Notes under the pieces: generated by a model | The model's database searches: none | Told to the model about the DNA's origin: nothing | What the model saw: the letters and a program-made list of their open reading frames with translations, nothing else | Part shown: in pieces, positions 25,755 to 35,454 of the stretch | Layout of the letters: each line of letters begins with the position of its first letter | Numbering within the stretch: position 1 is the stretch's first letter | Assembly: GCA_947625055.1 (NCBI GenBank) | Contig: CANQMT010000001.1 | Span: 62,001-126,000, forward strand | DNA from: an uncultured Monoglobus sp. | GTDB taxonomy: Bacteria > Bacillota > Clostridia > Monoglobales > Monoglobaceae | Direction: 5' to 3' | DNA: 64,000 nucleotides | Program-made: the position numbers and the translations under genes

Positions 25755-26759
25755 TTACGGTTCTATAAAGCCTACTTTGCGGTACACCTTTGCGAGGGTC
25801 TTGTTCGCGACGCGGGTCGCCCGCTCGGCGCCGCTCTTGTAAACCTGTTTTAAATAATCCTTGTTTTTCATAAGATCGGCGTATTTTTCCTGAATGGGGC
25901 GCAGTGTCTCAACGACCGCCTCGGCCACCGCTTTCTTAAAGTCGCCGTAGCCTTTGCCCTCAAACTCTGTCTCGATCTCGTCAAACGATTTGCCCGTGCA
26001 GGCGCCGTAGATCGACATAAGGTTCTCGATACCCGCCTTGCCCTCGCCGCGTTTTACCTCACTGCCCGAGTCGGTGACGGCGCGTTTTATCTTATTCGCG
26101 GCTCTGTCGAGCGGATCAAGCAGCAGAATGTATCCGTTCTCGTTGGTGTCTGATTTTGACATCTTCTGGGCCGGGTCCTGAAGGCTCATTATCCTCGCGC
26201 CGACCTTCGGATTATAGGCCGAGGGAACCTTGAAGGTCTCGCTGTACGCGTTGTTAAACCGGTTAGCCAGATCGCGCGTCAGCTCAAGGTGCTGGTTCTG
26301 GTCGTTGCCGACCGGAACAAGGTCGGCCTGATACAGCAGAATATCCGCCGCCATCAGCGACGGGTATGTGAACAGGCCCGCGTTAAGATTGGACGCGTGT
26401 TTTTTTGCCTTGTCCTTATATTGAGTCATGCGCGAAAGCTCGCCCATGTAGGTGTTGCAGATAAGTACCCATGCCAGCATCGAGTGAGCGGGCACATGGG
26501 ACTGGAAAAATATCGGGCTCTTTTCGGGGTCAAGTCCGCACGCGATAAACAGCGCGAGCAGATCCATGGCGTTTTTGCGGAAGTCCTTCGGGGTCTGGCG
26601 CACGGTTATCGTGTGCATGTCGGCAAGCATGAAGAATGCTTCATACTCGTCGCCGCGCGAAAGCTCGACCCAGTTGCGCAGCGCGCCGAGATAGTTGCCG
26701 AGAGTCAGCGCTCCCGACGGCTGGATTCCGCTCAAAATACGCTTTTTGGTGTCGCTCAT
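25755..26759 (-). CDS. trpS: Tryptophanyl-tRNA synthetase
   Basis: A 334-residue class I synthetase that charges tRNA-Trp. The HIGH-like motif lies in SGIQPSGALTLGNYLGA and the KMSKS loop is QKMSKSDTNEN. Full length. Its ATG overlaps the last base of the aminotransferase stop codon, so it is translationally coupled; the GAGGAGG site lies inside the upstream gene. No T-box precedes it, unlike trpB2. Confidence 0.97.
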   Translation of the reverse strand: MSDTKKRILSGIQPSGALTLGNYLGALRNWVELSRGDEYEAFFMLADMHTITVRQTPKDFRKNAMDLLALFIACGLDPEKSPIFFQSHVPAHSMLAWVLICNTYMGELSRMTQYKDKAKKHASNLNAGLFTYPSLMAADILLYQADLVPVGNDQNQHLELTRDLANRFNNAYSETFKVPSAYNPKVGARIMSLQDPAQKMSKSDTNENGYILLLDPLDRAANKIKRAVTDSGSEVKRGEGKAGIENLMSIYGACTGKSFDEIETEFEGKGYGDFKKAVAEAVVETLRPIQEKYADLMKNKDYLKQVYKSGAERATRVANKTLAKVYRKVGFIEP

Positions 26760-27961
26760 TACTCGCCAACCTCCTCTTTTAAGAGGTCTCCCAATATTTT
26801 AATTCCCTTTTCTATCTGCTCAAACGAGGCGGTCGAATAATTCATTCTGAATGTGCTGTAGACCGCCTTGTCGTCGATCATGGTCGTGGAGCCCGGCACG
26901 AACGCCACTCCGCGCTCGACCGCCTTCGCCATGACCTCTTTGCTGTCATGACCCTCGGGCATCTCACAGAACAGGAAAATTCCGCCCTGCGGCGTGGTGT
27001 GAGTTACTGAGGCGGGGAAGTACTTGTCCATGCACTCGCACATGAAGCGGCACTTCTCGCCGTACACCATGCGCAGGCGGGCGATATGCTCGTCGATCGA
27101 GTTGTTCTTTATGTACTCATACGCGGTCATCTGAGCGAACACGTTGGTGTGAACGTCCTGCACCTGCTTGCATATTATCATGCGCTCCATAAGGTCCTTA
27201 TGGCATGACGTGAAGCCGAGTCTGAGACCGGGCGAGAGGATTTTTGAAAACGAGCCGAGATAAACCACTCTTCCGTTTGTGTCCATTGATTTCATGGTCC
27301 TTACGTCCTCGCCGTCAAAGCGCAGCTCGCCGTAGGGATTGTCCTCAAATATAATGAAGTCATATTTTTCGGCAAGTTCAAGCAGCTTTTTGCGGTTTTC
27401 AAGCGACATGGTGATTCCCGACGGGTTCTGGAACGTCGAGATAGTGTATATCACCTTGATGTTCGGGTGGGCCTTGCAGAGCTCCTCAAGCTCATTCATG
27501 TCTATGCCGTCACTTTTAACGGTAACGCCGTAAATTTCCGCATTGTATGAGCGGAAGCAGTTGAGACCGCCGATAAAGCTGGGAAGCTCGCACACTACGC
27601 CGTCGCCGGGATTGAGCAGCGACTTGGCCGCGAGGTCGATACCCTGCTGGCCGCCGCTGACTATTATCGTCTCGTTGAAGTCGCCGTCTTTGATTATGCC
27701 CTGGGAAATAAGGCGCTCCTTTACCCAGTTTCTGAGGGGAGTATAACCCTCGGTCACGCCGTACTGAAGCGCGACTTTGCCCTGCTTTAACAGCACGTCG
27801 CTCGCCGCCTTCGCAAGCTGCTCGCAGGGGAACAGCTCGGGATCGGGCGCGCCGCCCGCGAATGAAATTATGCCCGGCTTGTCAAGAAGTTTAAATATCT
27901 CGCGGATAGCCGAGGCCTCCAGATCTTTTACTTTGTCAGAAAATTTTGTTTGAATATTCAT
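26759..27961 (-). CDS. PLP-dependent aminotransferase (2-aminoadipate/aromatic type)
   Basis: A 400-residue fold-type I aminotransferase like LysN/ARO8 and the catalytic half of MocR regulators, without a DNA-binding domain. FAGGAPDPELFP is the substrate-arm block, YGVTEGYTPLR follows, the PLP lysine is in GSFSKILSPGLRLGF, and FRMNYS holds the carboxylate-binding Arg. Broad specificity (aromatic, branched-chain or aminoadipate) is usual; coupling to trpS hints at aromatic amino acids but does not prove it. AAGAGGT precedes the ATG. Confidence 0.9.
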   Translation of the reverse strand: MNIQTKFSDKVKDLEASAIREIFKLLDKPGIISFAGGAPDPELFPCEQLAKAASDVLLKQGKVALQYGVTEGYTPLRNWVKERLISQGIIKDGDFNETIIVSGGQQGIDLAAKSLLNPGDGVVCELPSFIGGLNCFRSYNAEIYGVTVKSDGIDMNELEELCKAHPNIKVIYTISTFQNPSGITMSLENRKKLLELAEKYDFIIFEDNPYGELRFDGEDVRTMKSMDTNGRVVYLGSFSKILSPGLRLGFTSCHKDLMERMIICKQVQDVHTNVFAQMTAYEYIKNNSIDEHIARLRMVYGEKCRFMCECMDKYFPASVTHTTPQGGIFLFCEMPEGHDSKEVMAKAVERGVAFVPGSTTMIDDKAVYSTFRMNYSTASFEQIEKGIKILGDLLKEEVGE

Positions 27962-27976
27962 AATGTTGTGTACCTC

Positions 27977-28441
27977 TTATAAAACAATATAACCTTTCTC
28001 TTTTTTTATCTCATCGGATGCTTCGTCGGGCTCGGATACGTATTCATCCTCGGGCTCGCCGTCTTCCGCGTCGTCCTCGGCGACGAACTGAACGGCATCT
28101 TTTTCCGCCGCTTTCTGTTCCTCAGCCGCTGAGCTGTCATAAGACACGATTTTGTGATTGCTGCAATACAGCTTTTTAATAACCGCGCGGGCTATAACTA
28201 TTCCCGCCGCGATCGCGCTGATCAGGCCGATGATCGCCAAGATCAGGCGCATGCTGCCGTTGACCGCGTCGCAAAGCCTGTCCCAGAGCGAAGGATTGTG
28301 CCTGCGCTCATAGGCGCGCTTTTTTTCATTGTACCATTCTCTCGCGCTGTCGCCCGCGTCGGAAAAAAACTCACCCGTTCTTTTGATGTAAGGTGACGCG
28401 AATCTTGCAGCTTCGTCGGCATACTCTCCGAAACGTTTCAT
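27977..28441 (-). CDS. Unknown single-pass membrane protein with acidic tail
   Basis: A 154-residue protein I do not recognise. Residues 1-60 are charged and helical (EYADEAARFASPYIKRTGEF, YNEKKRAYERRHN); residues 65-95 form one membrane helix (LILAIIGLISAIAAGIVIARAVI); the last 60 residues are very acidic (EDDAEDGEPEDEY) and end KKEKGYIVL. GGAGG precedes the ATG. It sits between hpt and the aminotransferase on the same strand. No catalytic motif is seen. A membrane scaffold or division-associated role would be speculation. Confidence 0.7.
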   Translation of the reverse strand: MKRFGEYADEAARFASPYIKRTGEFFSDAGDSAREWYNEKKRAYERRHNPSLWDRLCDAVNGSMRLILAIIGLISAIAAGIVIARAVIKKLYCSNHKIVSYDSSAAEEQKAAEKDAVQFVAEDDAEDGEPEDEYVSEPDEASDEIKKEKGYIVL

Positions 28442-28515
28442 AATTATTCCTCCAAATCTATAAAATAATCTTAAAATAATTAACTGTTTTTAAACAAGTG
28501 ATCGTTTACGTTTAA

Positions 28516-29055
28516 TCATTGCCCGTTTAACTCGATCACGGCGACATACGGCAAATGCCGCCAACATTCGGCATAGTCAAGGCCGTAGCCCACTATGAAT
28601 TCATCGGGGATCACCGCTCCGACGTAGTCAGCTTTAAAATCGACGATCCTTCTTGACGGCTTGTCAAACAGTCCGCAGAACCGCAGGCTTTTCGGGCCCA
28701 TATTAAGGAGCCTCTCTTTAAGAAGACTCAAGGTGCGGCCCGTGTCGATTATATCCTCGACAACCAGCACGTCTCTGCCGCTGATGTCTCCGGTCGCGTC
28801 CCCGACCGATACCTCGCCCGAGCTCACATCGCTTTTGCCGTAGCTTGACGCGCGGATGAACTCGATCTTTATATCGGGAACATCCAGGCGGCGGACAAGG
28901 TCGGCGGTGAACATAACGGCGCCTTTCAGCACGCACAGCACGGTGAGGCTTTCGACGCCGCACAGGTCACTGTTTATTTTGTCCGCCAATTCCGAAACTA
29001 TGCCGCGGATCTGATCCTCGGTGAACATAATTCTTTTAATTGTCATGCCCTTCAT
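28516..29055 (-). CDS. hpt: Hypoxanthine phosphoribosyltransferase
   Basis: A 179-residue type I phosphoribosyltransferase for purine salvage (hypoxanthine or guanine to IMP or GMP). The PRPP loop is VLVVEDIIDTGRTL, preceded by VLCVLKGAVMFTADL, and the purine-side loop VPDEF is represented by VIPDEFIVGYGLDYAE. Its start overlaps the tilS end by 20 bases. The tilS-hpt pair is conserved in Firmicutes, usually followed by ftsH, which is absent here. Confidence 0.96.
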   Translation of the reverse strand: MKGMTIKRIMFTEDQIRGIVSELADKINSDLCGVESLTVLCVLKGAVMFTADLVRRLDVPDIKIEFIRASSYGKSDVSSGEVSVGDATGDISGRDVLVVEDIIDTGRTLSLLKERLLNMGPKSLRFCGLFDKPSRRIVDFKADYVGAVIPDEFIVGYGLDYAECWRHLPYVAVIELNGQ

Positions 29056-30502
29056 AACGCACCACCAAGTAATTTTTTGTATGTTTATCCGGTTTGTATA
29101 TCTCGCTGACCCTGACTCCGGGAACTGCGATTATCTCGCCGCCGTAACAGAGAACGGGGATCCTGTCTCGGTTTTCGCGGCGTATCTTGCGGTCGATAAA
29201 CAGATTTTTGAGCTTTTTGGTCTTTCCGTTTTTATAAACAGCTATTCTGTCGCCAGCAATTCTGCTGCGCAGGGTAAAGCGCGGATCATCCTCGTCGGTT
29301 ACGCCGAGTTTGTCGGCGTCGAGCAGAATGTCGTCTTTCACAACGTCAAGAGCGTTTCCGTCAATTATAGTCAGTGATATTTCGGCGCCCGTTTTTTCTA
29401 TATTATATAACTTATCTGTGCCGACTTCAACACAAAATTCAATATTGTTACAAGAATGTAAAGTTCGGGAAACTTTTTCGGCCTCCTTGGGAGCCAAAAA
29501 CTCAAGCCAGCCGTATCGCCTGTCTACCCTCAGTCCGGCGGGAAGCTCGGCCGCGGAGCTTTCGCCGCGGATCACATCAAAAACGAGATCAATGTGCTTC
29601 TTTTCAAGATTATAATCCCCGCCCATCGCGTCTTTCGCACACAGAATAATAAGCCGCGTTATTATGCTCTTTTGCGAGATCGTTTCAAGCGTCTCAAGAT
29701 GCAGAGCTTTGTATTTTATATTCGGAAGCGGAACGCGGAGCCTCGCGTAGAGCCTCTCGGCGTAGCCTTCCATAAAATCCGCGTCCTCGCCCGCCGAATC
29801 CGTCAGGTTCACGAGCGCGGAGATAATATTCGGATTAAACTCTTTTTGGATATACGGAATGAGTCCGAGCCTCACGCTGTTGCGGGTATAGCGCGTATCG
29901 GAATTTGTGCTGTCCGTACGGAATTCAAGCTGCGCAGCGGCGCAGTATTCCTCGATCTCGGCGCGGCTCACGTCGAGCAGGGGGCGGATGATCCCGTCAT
30001 CCCTCTTATACCTTATCCCCCTAAGCCCCGAAAGTCCGGTGCCCCGGATGATCCGCATGAGGACCGTCTCTGCCCGGTCGTTCATGTTGTGCGCGGTGGC
30101 GACCGCGCATGACATGCCGCTGTCTGATATTATTTTTGAAAAAAATTCATATCTTGCCCGTCGGCCCGCTTCTTCCTCGGATATTCCTTTTGTTTTTGAA
30201 AGCGCGGGAACATCGGCGCTTTCCGCGACAAGCTCAATGCCCATATCGGCGCAGAGCCTCTCGCAGAATTTTTGATCATCCTCCGCCTCCGCGCCCCTTA
30301 TCATGTGGTTGAGATGTGCGGCGCGAAGCTCAAACTTTTTCTCTTTTTTTATGCGGTCCAAAACGTGAAGAAGGCACACCGAATCAGCGCCCCCCGAGAG
30401 GGCGGCAGTAACCGACGCTGTATTTTCAAGAAGATCATGCTCCTCTATCGCGCCAATAACCTTTTGTGTGACTGTTTCGATAATATCGGGATTATTACTC
30501 AC
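29036..30502 (-). CDS. tilS: tRNA(Ile)-lysidine synthase
   Basis: A 488-residue PP-loop ATPase that converts C34 of tRNA-Ile(CAU) to lysidine. Motifs: AALSGGADSVCLLHVLD near residue 40, AHLNHMIRGAEAEDD, and VATAHNMNDRAETVLMRIIRGTGLSGL. The C-terminal TilS domain ends about residue 488. I prefer GTG 30502, with GGAG eight bases before it and overlap with the dnaB stop; a TTG at 30523 is the alternative. It is an essential decoding enzyme, and the order dnaB-tilS-hpt suggests one transcript. Confidence 0.93.
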   Translation of the reverse strand: MSNNPDIIETVTQKVIGAIEEHDLLENTASVTAALSGGADSVCLLHVLDRIKKEKKFELRAAHLNHMIRGAEAEDDQKFCERLCADMGIELVAESADVPALSKTKGISEEEAGRRARYEFFSKIISDSGMSCAVATAHNMNDRAETVLMRIIRGTGLSGLRGIRYKRDDGIIRPLLDVSRAEIEEYCAAAQLEFRTDSTNSDTRYTRNSVRLGLIPYIQKEFNPNIISALVNLTDSAGEDADFMEGYAERLYARLRVPLPNIKYKALHLETLETISQKSIITRLIILCAKDAMGGDYNLEKKHIDLVFDVIRGESSAAELPAGLRVDRRYGWLEFLAPKEAEKVSRTLHSCNNIEFCVEVGTDKLYNIEKTGAEISLTIIDGNALDVVKDDILLDADKLGVTDEDDPRFTLRSRIAGDRIAVYKNGKTKKLKNLFIDRKIRRENRDRIPVLCYGGEIIAVPGVRVSEIYKPDKHTKNYLVVRYEGHDN

Positions 30503-31877
30503 GCATACCGCTCCAATTTGCAAATTTTACGTACTCGCCGAGCCATGACAGATACTCATAGCCCACCTCGCCGTTTCTGTGTTTTTCAAATTTTATCTTT
30601 GTCTTGTTGGGCTCCTCGCAATTCTCGTCATAATAGCCCTCTCTGTAGAGGAATATAACTATGTCTGCGTCCTGCTCGATCGAGCCTGATTCTCTGAGAT
30701 CGCTGAGCACCGGCTCTTTTGTCTCGCGCTTTTCAACCGAGCGGTTGAGCTGAGACAATGCGATGACCGGGATCTCAAGATCATTCGCGAGGACCTTGAG
30801 CGTCCTTGAAATGTTTGAAACCTCTTCCTGACGGTTTCCGCTTCTCGCACCCGACGTCATAAGCTGGAGATAGTCAATGACCACCAAATCAAGACCTTTT
30901 TCCATCTTGAGCTTGCGGCATTTCGCGGCGATCTCGCCGACTGTGATCGCGGAATTGTCATCAATATATATCTTGGTGTCAACAAGCGCCGAGAGCGCTT
31001 CGCCCAGCTTCGGCCAATCCTCGTCCTTAAGGTCGCCGCGCTTTATGCGCTCGTTGCTCACTTTGGCCTGACCCGAGAGCATGCGGTTCGCGATCTGAAT
31101 GCCGGGCATCTCAAGGCTGAATATCGCGACGGATGCGTTATCTTTGAGCGCGGCGTTTTGGGCTATGTTCAGACCGAGCGCGGACTTTCCCATGCCGGGA
31201 CGTCCCGCAATAAGTATCAGCTCCGCAGGGTGCAGTCCCGCGGTCCTGCGGTCCAGATCTACAAAACCGGTAGTCAAACCGGTGACTGTCTCGTTGGCGT
31301 CGGCCAGCATTTCGATTTTTTCTATGCTTTCGTTGAGAAACGCCGAAATGTGTGTGAGACCCGTGATATTTTTGCCGCGGGTGATGTTCAGTATTCCCTG
31401 CTCTGCGGCCGCGATCATATCCTCAAAGTCACCCTCGCCGCCATAGCAGCGCGCGGCAGTGTTCTCGCACAGCGATATAAGGCGGCGTAAGCCCGCCTTT
31501 TCACTCACTATCTTTGCGTAGTGTCGGACGCTGGCCGCGTCGGCTGACGGAACAAAATCAAGCATGCGGAAAATATAGTTCATTCCACCTACCGAGTCGA
31601 GTATTCCTTTTTTTCCGAGCTCGTCCTTTAAGGTGACAACATTTATCACGCTGCCCAAATTGAACATTTCGATGACAGTTTCAAAGATCTGTCTGTTGCG
31701 CTCGTTGTAAAAATCCTCGCTGTTTACCGCGGACATTACCTCCGGGATAAGATCCCTGTCGTAAAGCATTCCCGCGATGACCGACTGCTCGGCGTCATCG
31801 GCGTACGGCATAACGCGCAGATTATTTATTTCGCCGTCGGTTTCTGAGCCGCGGGCGTCATTGGTATATTCTTCCAT
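30495..31877 (-). CDS. dnaB: Replicative DNA helicase DnaB
   Basis: A 460-residue hexameric replicative helicase. The N-terminal domain (about 25-125) has DAEQSVIAGMLYDRD. The RecA-like domain has TGFVDLDRRTAGLHPAELILIAG, Walker A AGRPGMGKSALGLNIA, Walker B VVIDYLQLM and FEKHRNG. It is homologous to Bacillus DnaC. CGGAGA precedes the ATG. It lies 32 bases after rplI in the conserved yybS-gdpP-rplI-dnaB order, which in Bacillus lies near the origin. Confidence 0.97.
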   Translation of the reverse strand: MEEYTNDARGSETDGEINNLRVMPYADDAEQSVIAGMLYDRDLIPEVMSAVNSEDFYNERNRQIFETVIEMFNLGSVINVVTLKDELGKKGILDSVGGMNYIFRMLDFVPSADAASVRHYAKIVSEKAGLRRLISLCENTAARCYGGEGDFEDMIAAAEQGILNITRGKNITGLTHISAFLNESIEKIEMLADANETVTGLTTGFVDLDRRTAGLHPAELILIAGRPGMGKSALGLNIAQNAALKDNASVAIFSLEMPGIQIANRMLSGQAKVSNERIKRGDLKDEDWPKLGEALSALVDTKIYIDDNSAITVGEIAAKCRKLKMEKGLDLVVIDYLQLMTSGARSGNRQEEVSNISRTLKVLANDLEIPVIALSQLNRSVEKRETKEPVLSDLRESGSIEQDADIVIFLYREGYYDENCEEPNKTKIKFEKHRNGEVGYEYLSWLGEYVKFANWSGMRE

Positions 31878-31908
31878 TTCTTAACTTTCTCCGGATTAAT
31901 TTAATTTG

Positions 31909-32358
31909 TTATTCCTGACCTGTTACCTCGACCTTAAATGTGCCCGTGATCCCTGCGTAGAGTGAAACCTTAACATCGCGCACGCCGCAGGACTTGATCC
32001 CGTCAGGCAGATCGATCTTTCGCTTGTCAATCTCTATGTTGTACTGTTCCTTGAGCGCCGCCGCCACATCCTTTGATGTAATCGATCCAAAGAGCTTGCC
32101 GCCCACGCCCGCCTTCGCGGTGAGCTTGACCGTCATATCCTTCATGCGCTCCGCAATGTTGGATGCCTTGAGTTCTTCCTGATTGCGGCGGAACTGCTCC
32201 GCGCCCTTCTTTCCCTCAAGCTCATTCAGCGCCTGCTTGGTCGCAAGTTTTGCCAGTCCTCTTTTAAGCAGATAGTTGTTGGCATAACCGTCGCTGACGT
32301 TGATAAGATCGCCCTTTTTGCCCTGTGATTTTACATCCTGTGTCAAAATTACTTTCAT
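31909..32358 (-). CDS. rplI: 50S ribosomal protein L9
   Basis: A 149-residue L9 of standard length. MKVILTQDVKSQGKKGDLINVSDGYANNYL is the 23S-binding N-terminal domain, joined by a long helix to the C-terminal domain (FGSITSKDVAAAL). I chose ATG 32358 (MKVILTQ) because AAGGAGG lies ten bases before it and homologues begin here; a TTG six bases upstream is too close to the site. Confidence 0.96.
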   Translation of the reverse strand: MKVILTQDVKSQGKKGDLINVSDGYANNYLLKRGLAKLATKQALNELEGKKGAEQFRRNQEELKASNIAERMKDMTVKLTAKAGVGGKLFGSITSKDVAAALKEQYNIEIDKRKIDLPDGIKSCGVRDVKVSLYAGITGTFKVEVTGQE

Positions 32359-32378
32359 ATTCAAAATCCTCCTTATGA

Positions 32379-34427
32379 TTACGAATTATCCAAAATATCA
32401 TCTATCGCGGTTTTGAGCCGCTCCTCGGCGTCACCAATATCGGTTGTCCCGAGCTGAGCGCCGGCGATCGTTATATGTCCGCCGCCGCCGAGTTTTTCCA
32501 TTATCACCTGAACGTTTATCGACTCAAGCGAACGGGCGCTGACCGAGATCTTATGCCCCACTCTCGCCAAGACAAAAGAGGCTTCGATCCCCTCGATGTT
32601 CAGCAGCTCGTCCGCAGCCTTTGCCGCGATCACCTGCGCATCCTTTCCGCTCTCGCCGCACGAAGCGATGGCAATGTTTTCGCGGTAAACCGTGACTCCG
32701 CTTATGGTCTTTGACAGTCTGATCGACTCTTTTATATCGCTCTTAAACAGTCTCCGCACACTGACGGGATCGACTCCGAGCCTTCTCAGGTACGCGGCGG
32801 CCTCAAAGGTCCTGACGCCGGTCTTGAATGTAAATCCCTTGGTGTCAAGGTAAATTCCCGCGTAGAGCGCCTCGGCCTCCTTTAAACCTATTTTCGGATT
32901 GTCCTGAATATACTGAAGTATCTCAGTCACCATTTCACACGCCGAGGAAGCGTAAGGCTCATGGTAAGTCAGGACCGCGCTGTCGATAAAGTCCTCGGAG
33001 CGTCTGTGGTGGTCGATAAGCACTATCGACTTCACGCTGTCAAGCAATTCCTCAAACTCGACCCTGCTTCGCCTGTGAGTGTCAACGACTATCAGCAAAG
33101 TCTGTTTGTCGGCGATCGACGCGGCTTTGTCGCCCGTTATTATATTGCTTGAATACTCCGGATCCTCGGCAAAAACATTGAGCAGCATCTTGGCGTTGCT
33201 TGACGAGCGTCGGACCGCGATATACGCGTCGACGCCGCGGCTGCGTATCGCCTGATACAGGCCGATCGAAGCTCCGAAGCAATCCATATCGCTGTCCCTG
33301 TGGCCCATGATGATGACCTTGGATGACTGGTCAATGAGCTGCCGCATGGCGTGGGCAACGACACGCGCTTTGACTTTGGTACTTTTTTCGACCTCGCGGC
33401 TCTTTGCGCCGTAGAATTTATATGATGACGGCGATTTGACAACTACCTGGTCCCCGCCTCTGCCGAGAGCCATTTCAAGCGCGAGCAGCGCCATTTTGTC
33501 ATTGTCCTCAAGGGTTTCACCGCCGAGGCCGGTTCCGATACTGAGCGTGACCGGGATCTTGTTTTCAAGATTGATAGACCTGACTTCGCTCAAGACCTTA
33601 TATTTTTCATTTTCGATAATTTCGCTGTATTCCTTATTCTTAAAAAACACTATGAACTTCTCGCGCTCGTACTTGCGTATGGTTCCTTTGCCGCGGGCGG
33701 CCCAGGCGTTTATACAGCGCTCGATCTCGCCCATCAGCGCGCCGTGATTTGAGTTTGGAGTCTCTTTTATCACCTCGTCGTAATTATCAACGACAGCAAT
33801 ACATTCCACCGTTTTATTGTCCTCAACGGTTTGGCGTAAAACCACGTTTTCGGTTACGTCGACAAAATACAGGCCCACAAGGCTTATTGATTCCGATTTA
33901 TTCTCTATCGCGCGGCCGCGTATGATATAACTGCGGTCTTTATATTCAAAGTCATCCTGCACCTCTGTTGTGCTTTCTATATATTTACCAACGGGCAGAT
34001 TCGGGAAAACGTCCTGAATATATTCGCCGTAATGCGACTCTCGGCCGATCATTTTAAGGAAATGATTGTTGCTCCAGATTATTTCACCCTTGTCGTTGAT
34101 GACCGCCATTGGGTGAACGAAGTTCTCGAGCGCGGTCCTTGTCACCGTGTCCATGCAGAACGAGTATTCCTGCATATACATGAAAAGCCGCTTGCTGCGC
34201 AAATGCATCGTGAATATTCCGTAGATCAGGATAAGGGCGCCCGCGGCGATCCCGACGAAACCCAGAAGCTGAACGTCAGCTCCGGACTGTCCGCCGAAAA
34301 ATACCATAGCCACGCCGAACAGCATGATAATAACGCAGCATGCGGTGCTGCTGATAAATCCAGACTTAACGTCTTTTGCCGCAAACTTACGCGCGTTGTT
34401 GGTCCTGTTATTTTTCATTGCTGCCAC
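32379..34427 (-). CDS. gdpP: Cyclic-di-AMP phosphodiesterase, DHH family (GdpP)
   Basis: A 682-residue membrane enzyme that hydrolyses c-di-AMP. Two N-terminal helices (about residues 25-75), a degenerate PAS domain (about 80-165), a degenerate GGDEF domain (about 170-300) and the DHH/DHHA1 unit (about 335-675) occur in GdpP order. Catalytic motifs: MGHRDSDMDCFGA, VDTHRRSRVE and LIDHHRRSEDF, with GGGGHITIAGA near the end. The start is GTG 34427, five bases after AAGGAG; ATG 34418 is possible. It overlaps the YybS-like gene and precedes rplI. Confidence 0.95.
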   Translation of the reverse strand: MAAMKNNRTNNARKFAAKDVKSGFISSTACCVIIMLFGVAMVFFGGQSGADVQLLGFVGIAAGALILIYGIFTMHLRSKRLFMYMQEYSFCMDTVTRTALENFVHPMAVINDKGEIIWSNNHFLKMIGRESHYGEYIQDVFPNLPVGKYIESTTEVQDDFEYKDRSYIIRGRAIENKSESISLVGLYFVDVTENVVLRQTVEDNKTVECIAVVDNYDEVIKETPNSNHGALMGEIERCINAWAARGKGTIRKYEREKFIVFFKNKEYSEIIENEKYKVLSEVRSINLENKIPVTLSIGTGLGGETLEDNDKMALLALEMALGRGGDQVVVKSPSSYKFYGAKSREVEKSTKVKARVVAHAMRQLIDQSSKVIIMGHRDSDMDCFGASIGLYQAIRSRGVDAYIAVRRSSSNAKMLLNVFAEDPEYSSNIITGDKAASIADKQTLLIVVDTHRRSRVEFEELLDSVKSIVLIDHHRRSEDFIDSAVLTYHEPYASSACEMVTEILQYIQDNPKIGLKEAEALYAGIYLDTKGFTFKTGVRTFEAAAYLRRLGVDPVSVRRLFKSDIKESIRLSKTISGVTVYRENIAIASCGESGKDAQVIAAKAADELLNIEGIEASFVLARVGHKISVSARSLESINVQVIMEKLGGGGHITIAGAQLGTTDIGDAEERLKTAIDDILDNS

Positions 34428-35391
34428 CGGCTCTCCTTATCAAGCGCAGATTAAGGTTAGAATCAAGCATACCCACAAGCATCAGCGCATAGAATATAAG
34501 TGATATGAATAAGTAGCCCAAAACGGCGACAAGCAAATAAACAAGAAAACGCTTATAGCCGCTCGGGATTTTATTTTTAAGCTTAAAGTCCGCGTAAGAG
34601 AGTCCCCCGACCGCAAAGGCGAAAGAGATCAGCGCGGTAATATTTCGAAGCGCAAGAGTGTAAACCGTGTTATCGTTCGAGAAGAACGTAATGAGCATCA
34701 GGACGATCGCGATGATCACAGTGGTTTTCGGAAGGCGGATCATGCAGAACTTCACATAGTCGTATTTCTTTATCCTGAGCCGCGCCGCGAAGAAAATACC
34801 GAGCGACAGCAGCAGATAGCCCAAAACGACCGAAGCGATAATCATGATAGTTGGGAAGTAGCTCAGGACAGCCTGCTTGGTATTTTCGAGCGCTTCCGAA
34901 AATACGCTCATAAGCTGGCCGGTCGAATCGGCCGCTGCTGCATATTGGCCGACGGTTGTTCTCATTGTCTCCGAAGCGCCGTCGAGGATCTGTGCAACGG
35001 CATTGCCGCCGCTCATCGAGTTCAGCAGCATTATGTCGATCAGATTTCCGAACAGAACGGCGACGGTCACGGCGCAAAGCGTGGGATAATATTTCACATC
35101 CCTGCCTATGCAGTAACCCGCGGTCATATAAGGAAGCAGCAATATAAACGCGCTGAGCGGGCCCGAAATTATATCGCCTGTCAGAGCGAAAATCAAAGCG
35201 AGCGACGCAATGAGCGCGGCAACCGAAACGCCGACGTTTCGTCTGATTATCAGCCACAAAAGCGGAATTCCCGACACAAGGCCGCAGAAGGAGCCAAGGA
35301 CAGGAACATACATTCCCATAGTAAGCAGCAGGACCGTCAAGGCGGTCACGATCGCGCCCTCGCACACGGGCGCGGCGTTATTTTTTTTCAT
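34408..35391 (-). CDS. yybS: YybS-like DUF2232 membrane protein
   Basis: A 327-residue protein with about eight membrane helices and the MYVPVLGSFCGLVSGIPLLW region typical of DUF2232. Position directly before gdpP-rplI-dnaB matches yybS of Firmicutes. The molecular function is unknown; some relatives resemble S-components of ECF transporters. It overlaps the gdpP start, so translation is coupled. AAGGTAG precedes the ATG. Confidence 0.85.
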   Translation of the reverse strand: MKKNNAAPVCEGAIVTALTVLLLTMGMYVPVLGSFCGLVSGIPLLWLIIRRNVGVSVAALIASLALIFALTGDIISGPLSAFILLLPYMTAGYCIGRDVKYYPTLCAVTVAVLFGNLIDIMLLNSMSGGNAVAQILDGASETMRTTVGQYAAAADSTGQLMSVFSEALENTKQAVLSYFPTIMIIASVVLGYLLLSLGIFFAARLRIKKYDYVKFCMIRLPKTTVIIAIVLMLITFFSNDNTVYTLALRNITALISFAFAVGGLSYADFKLKNKIPSGYKRFLVYLLVAVLGYLFISLIFYALMLVGMLDSNLNLRLIRRAGGSNEK

Positions 35392-35454
35392 AATATACTA
35401 CCTTCTTTATTCACTGCCTTATTTGCAAACTTTATAATCAATATAAAAATCACG

